Source of the DNA: JABCPH02 sp963524305
Lineage (GTDB): Bacteria > Fusobacteriota > Fusobacteriia > Fusobacteriales > Leptotrichiaceae
Reading direction: 5' to 3'
Length of the DNA stretch: 15,111 bases
Assembly (NCBI GenBank): GCA_963524305.1
Contig: CAURGH010000035.1
Coordinates: forward strand, 1-15,111
Shown here piece by piece: positions 14,002 through 15,111 of the stretch. Numbering within the stretch: position 1 is the first letter of the stretch; each line of letters begins with the position of its first letter. Both the position numbers and the translations under genes were made by a program. The notes beneath the pieces are model-generated. The model had not been told where the DNA came from. It did no database searches and was given only the letters and a program-made list of their open reading frames with translations.

Positions 14002-15111
14002 TTATTCTCTTTCATACTTTACTTCAAACTCTTTCCCAAAAAATGCAATCCCGATTTTTAAAACTTTCTCAATCCCAGCGTTTTTTAGTACTGAAACATA
14101 TTCTTTTTCTTCAAACTTAAATTTTTCGATATCTCCATTTTTTAATGCATTTGCGAATTTTGAAAAATTATTAGAGTTTCCAAAATAAACGTCGATAAAC
14201 ATTTTTGAAAACATTTTTAAAATTTCTTCATTTGGAATTTTTAAGTAAACTTCTTCATTAATTTCATCATATTCTTTGGCTAAAGTCAAATAACCGCTAT
14301 GAAAAAACAAATTCCAAATATTTTTCTCAAAATCAGCTTCCAGATTTCCAAAAGTCATACTGTCATTAATCGTTTCAAAAATTTCTTCTTTATTCAACAA
14401 TTTTGAAAAATCCTCAAAAATTTCATCTTTCAATTTTTGTAAATATAATTTTATCAAGCCATTTCCGCTTGTATTTACCCAATAAGGTTTCAATTTTCCT
14501 TTCTTTAAGAAATTAATAATTGACCATGGATTGTACACTTTTGTATCGCCAAACAAATACCCGTTATACCATCTCTGAACGTCACTTAATTCATATTCTA
14601 AATCAAAATCTTTCAAAGATTCTTCCACTTCATTTTCAAGAAGACCAAAATATTCTGTAAATTCACTATCCAAAATCGTGTGGACTTCCAAATTATTCAA
14701 CCCTGAAAAAATATTTTCCTTCGCAACTCTCAAAATACCAGTCATAATCCCCATTTCAAGATATTCATTGTCTTTTAAAACTAAGCCATAGAATGTTTTG
14801 AAAAAACTAATTGCTTTATCGTAATAGCCTTTTATGTAAGAATCTATTATTGGTTGGTCGTATTCATCTATCAAGAGTATGATTTTCTTTCCGTAATATT
14901 CGTACAAATATTTTGATAAATTCAAAAGAGACTCTTGCCATTCAGCATCATCTTCCTTTAAGCAAATCGCGTCAAAATCTTTTGAATCAATGTTATTCAA
15001 ATTTTCTCTTAAGAATTGAAATTGATTGTACAGTCGTTTGATTTCTTTTTTTAGTGTTTTAAATCCATTTTCCCAATTTTCTTCATCATAATTTCTAAAC
15101 GAAATTGAAAT
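14002..15111 (-). CDS. AAA-ATPase-like protein with deleted nuclease core, copy D (b-a-b), 5' end outside the window
   Basis: The frame stays open to the right edge, so this is a partial gene. By alignment with copy B the first visible residue is number 96, and the start should lie near 15396; the in-frame TTG at 14998-15000 is internal. Walker B (IILLIDEYD) is present and the P-loop would be outside the window. V1 (14929-15057) is form b, V2 (14485-14691) form a and V3 (14149-14391) form b. After GDIEKFK the protein jumps to EEKEYVSVLKNAGIEK, an in-frame loss of about 101 residues (303 bp). The loss removes the GRYD and FELK nuclease motifs but keeps the last 34 residues. It is either a nuclease-dead ATPase or a decaying copy. 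The tail also differs from A, B and C (VSVLKNAGI against TSTLRNAGV). Confidence 0.85.
   Translation of the reverse strand: MSISFRNYDEENWENGFKTLKKEIKRLYNQFQFLRENLNNIDSKDFDAICLKEDDAEWQESLLNLSKYLYEYYGKKIILLIDEYDQPIIDSYIKGYYDKAISFFKTFYGLVLKDNEYLEMGIMTGILRVAKENIFSGLNNLEVHTILDSEFTEYFGLLENEVEESLKDFDLEYELSDVQRWYNGYLFGDTKVYNPWSIINFLKKGKLKPYWVNTSGNGLIKLYLQKLKDEIFEDFSKLLNKEEIFETINDSMTFGNLEADFEKNIWNLFFHSGYLTLAKEYDEINEEVYLKIPNEEILKMFSKMFIDVYFGNSNNFSKFANALKNGDIEKFKFEEKEYVSVLKNAGIEKVLKIGIAFFGKEFEVKYERE
14106..14125 (-). other. Junction of the in-frame 303-bp deletion in copy D
   Basis: In copies A, B and C the segment TTTTTCTTCAA is followed by about 300 bp encoding the nuclease core and then by a second TTCAA that leads into the FKLEL codons. 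In copy D only one TTCAA is left (14110-14114) and it runs directly into ACTTAAATTTTT. The short shared TTCAA at both edges suggests a microhomology or slippage event, followed by a few substitutions at the join. The reading frame is kept. Confidence 0.6.

Larger units (their letters stand above)
8810..15111 (-). repeat. Tandem array of about 1.73-kb mosaic gene units
   Basis: Gene ends fall at 8810, 10540, 12271 and 14002, giving periods of 1730, 1731 and 1731 bp, all in one orientation. Each unit is one gene plus a 32-33 bp spacer carrying the ribosome site of the next gene. Copy D keeps the same spacing from the left because it has lost 303 bp but runs off the right edge. Near-constant blocks cover residues 1-113, 157-235 and about 418-565, plus a shorter conserved link (305-335) between V2 and V3. 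Variable blocks cover 114-156, 236-304 and 336-416, each in two forms. The array probably continues to the right. I see no terminal inverted repeats, target duplications or transposase, so the copies look like products of homologous recombination rather than transposition. Confidence 0.9.

Noticed and set aside
9228..14188. Several + strand open frames of 61-91 codons inside the array, including two identical ones
   Set aside because: They lie opposite the AAA/nuclease genes, are identical only because the genes are, and are rich in Ser, Phe and Ile as antisense frames of this DNA are. None has a convincing ribosome site.
14998..15000. TTG as the start codon of copy D
   Set aside because: The frame continues open to 15111 and the extra 37 codons match copy B residues 96-132, so this is an internal leucine codon of a gene cut by the window edge.
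8810..15111. CRISPR array or insertion-sequence cluster
   Set aside because: The repeat unit is a whole 1.73-kb gene, not a short repeat with spacers. I see no transposase, terminal inverted repeats or target duplications.

Overview
The window is low-GC DNA (A- and T-rich codons throughout, long A/T tracts) from a bacterium. Several things point to Fusobacteriota, most likely Leptotrichia or a close relative: the codon use, a lysine/diaminopimelate operon containing a fused binding-protein/permease transporter, and tandem AAA-ATPase-like/PD-(D/E)XK genes. I cannot prove the genus without a search; a low-GC Firmicute is the main alternative.

Region 1 (1-5766, + strand) is an apparent operon for the aspartate-family pathway: dapF, dapA, a small GyrI-like effector-binding protein, asd, a fused amino-acid binding protein/permease and its ATPase. 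Gaps are 4 to 24 bp and the last two genes overlap. The leader carries two overlapping dyads, a GC-rich hairpin and a promoter-like pair of boxes. A strong intrinsic terminator (5737-5766) closes the unit. Asd makes aspartate semialdehyde, DapA condenses it with pyruvate, and DapF makes meso-diaminopimelate for the cell wall and lysine. The transporter presumably imports an amino acid related to this pathway.

Region 2 (5775-8594) holds a two-component system on the - strand (OmpR-type regulator, then histidine kinase, with an ATGA overlap). It is divergent from a membrane PAP2-family phosphatase on the + strand. The region from 8595 to 8809 has no gene and holds two terminator-like structures between convergent units.

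Region 3 (8810-15111, - strand) is the unusual part. It is a head-to-tail array of at least four paralogous genes with a period of about 1.73 kb and spacers of 32-33 bp. Each encodes an AAA-ATPase-like domain followed by a PD-(D/E)XK nuclease-like domain. Three are full length (565 codons) and the fourth runs off the right edge. The copies are mosaics: near-constant blocks separate three variable segments, each in one of two forms (a or b). Reading V1-V2-V3, the copies are a-a-a, b-b-a, a-b-b and b-a-b, so no two share a combination. The fourth copy has also lost about 101 residues in frame, including the predicted nuclease catalytic core. This looks like recombination-driven shuffling or gene conversion within a tandem family, and it is the best candidate here for an undescribed system.
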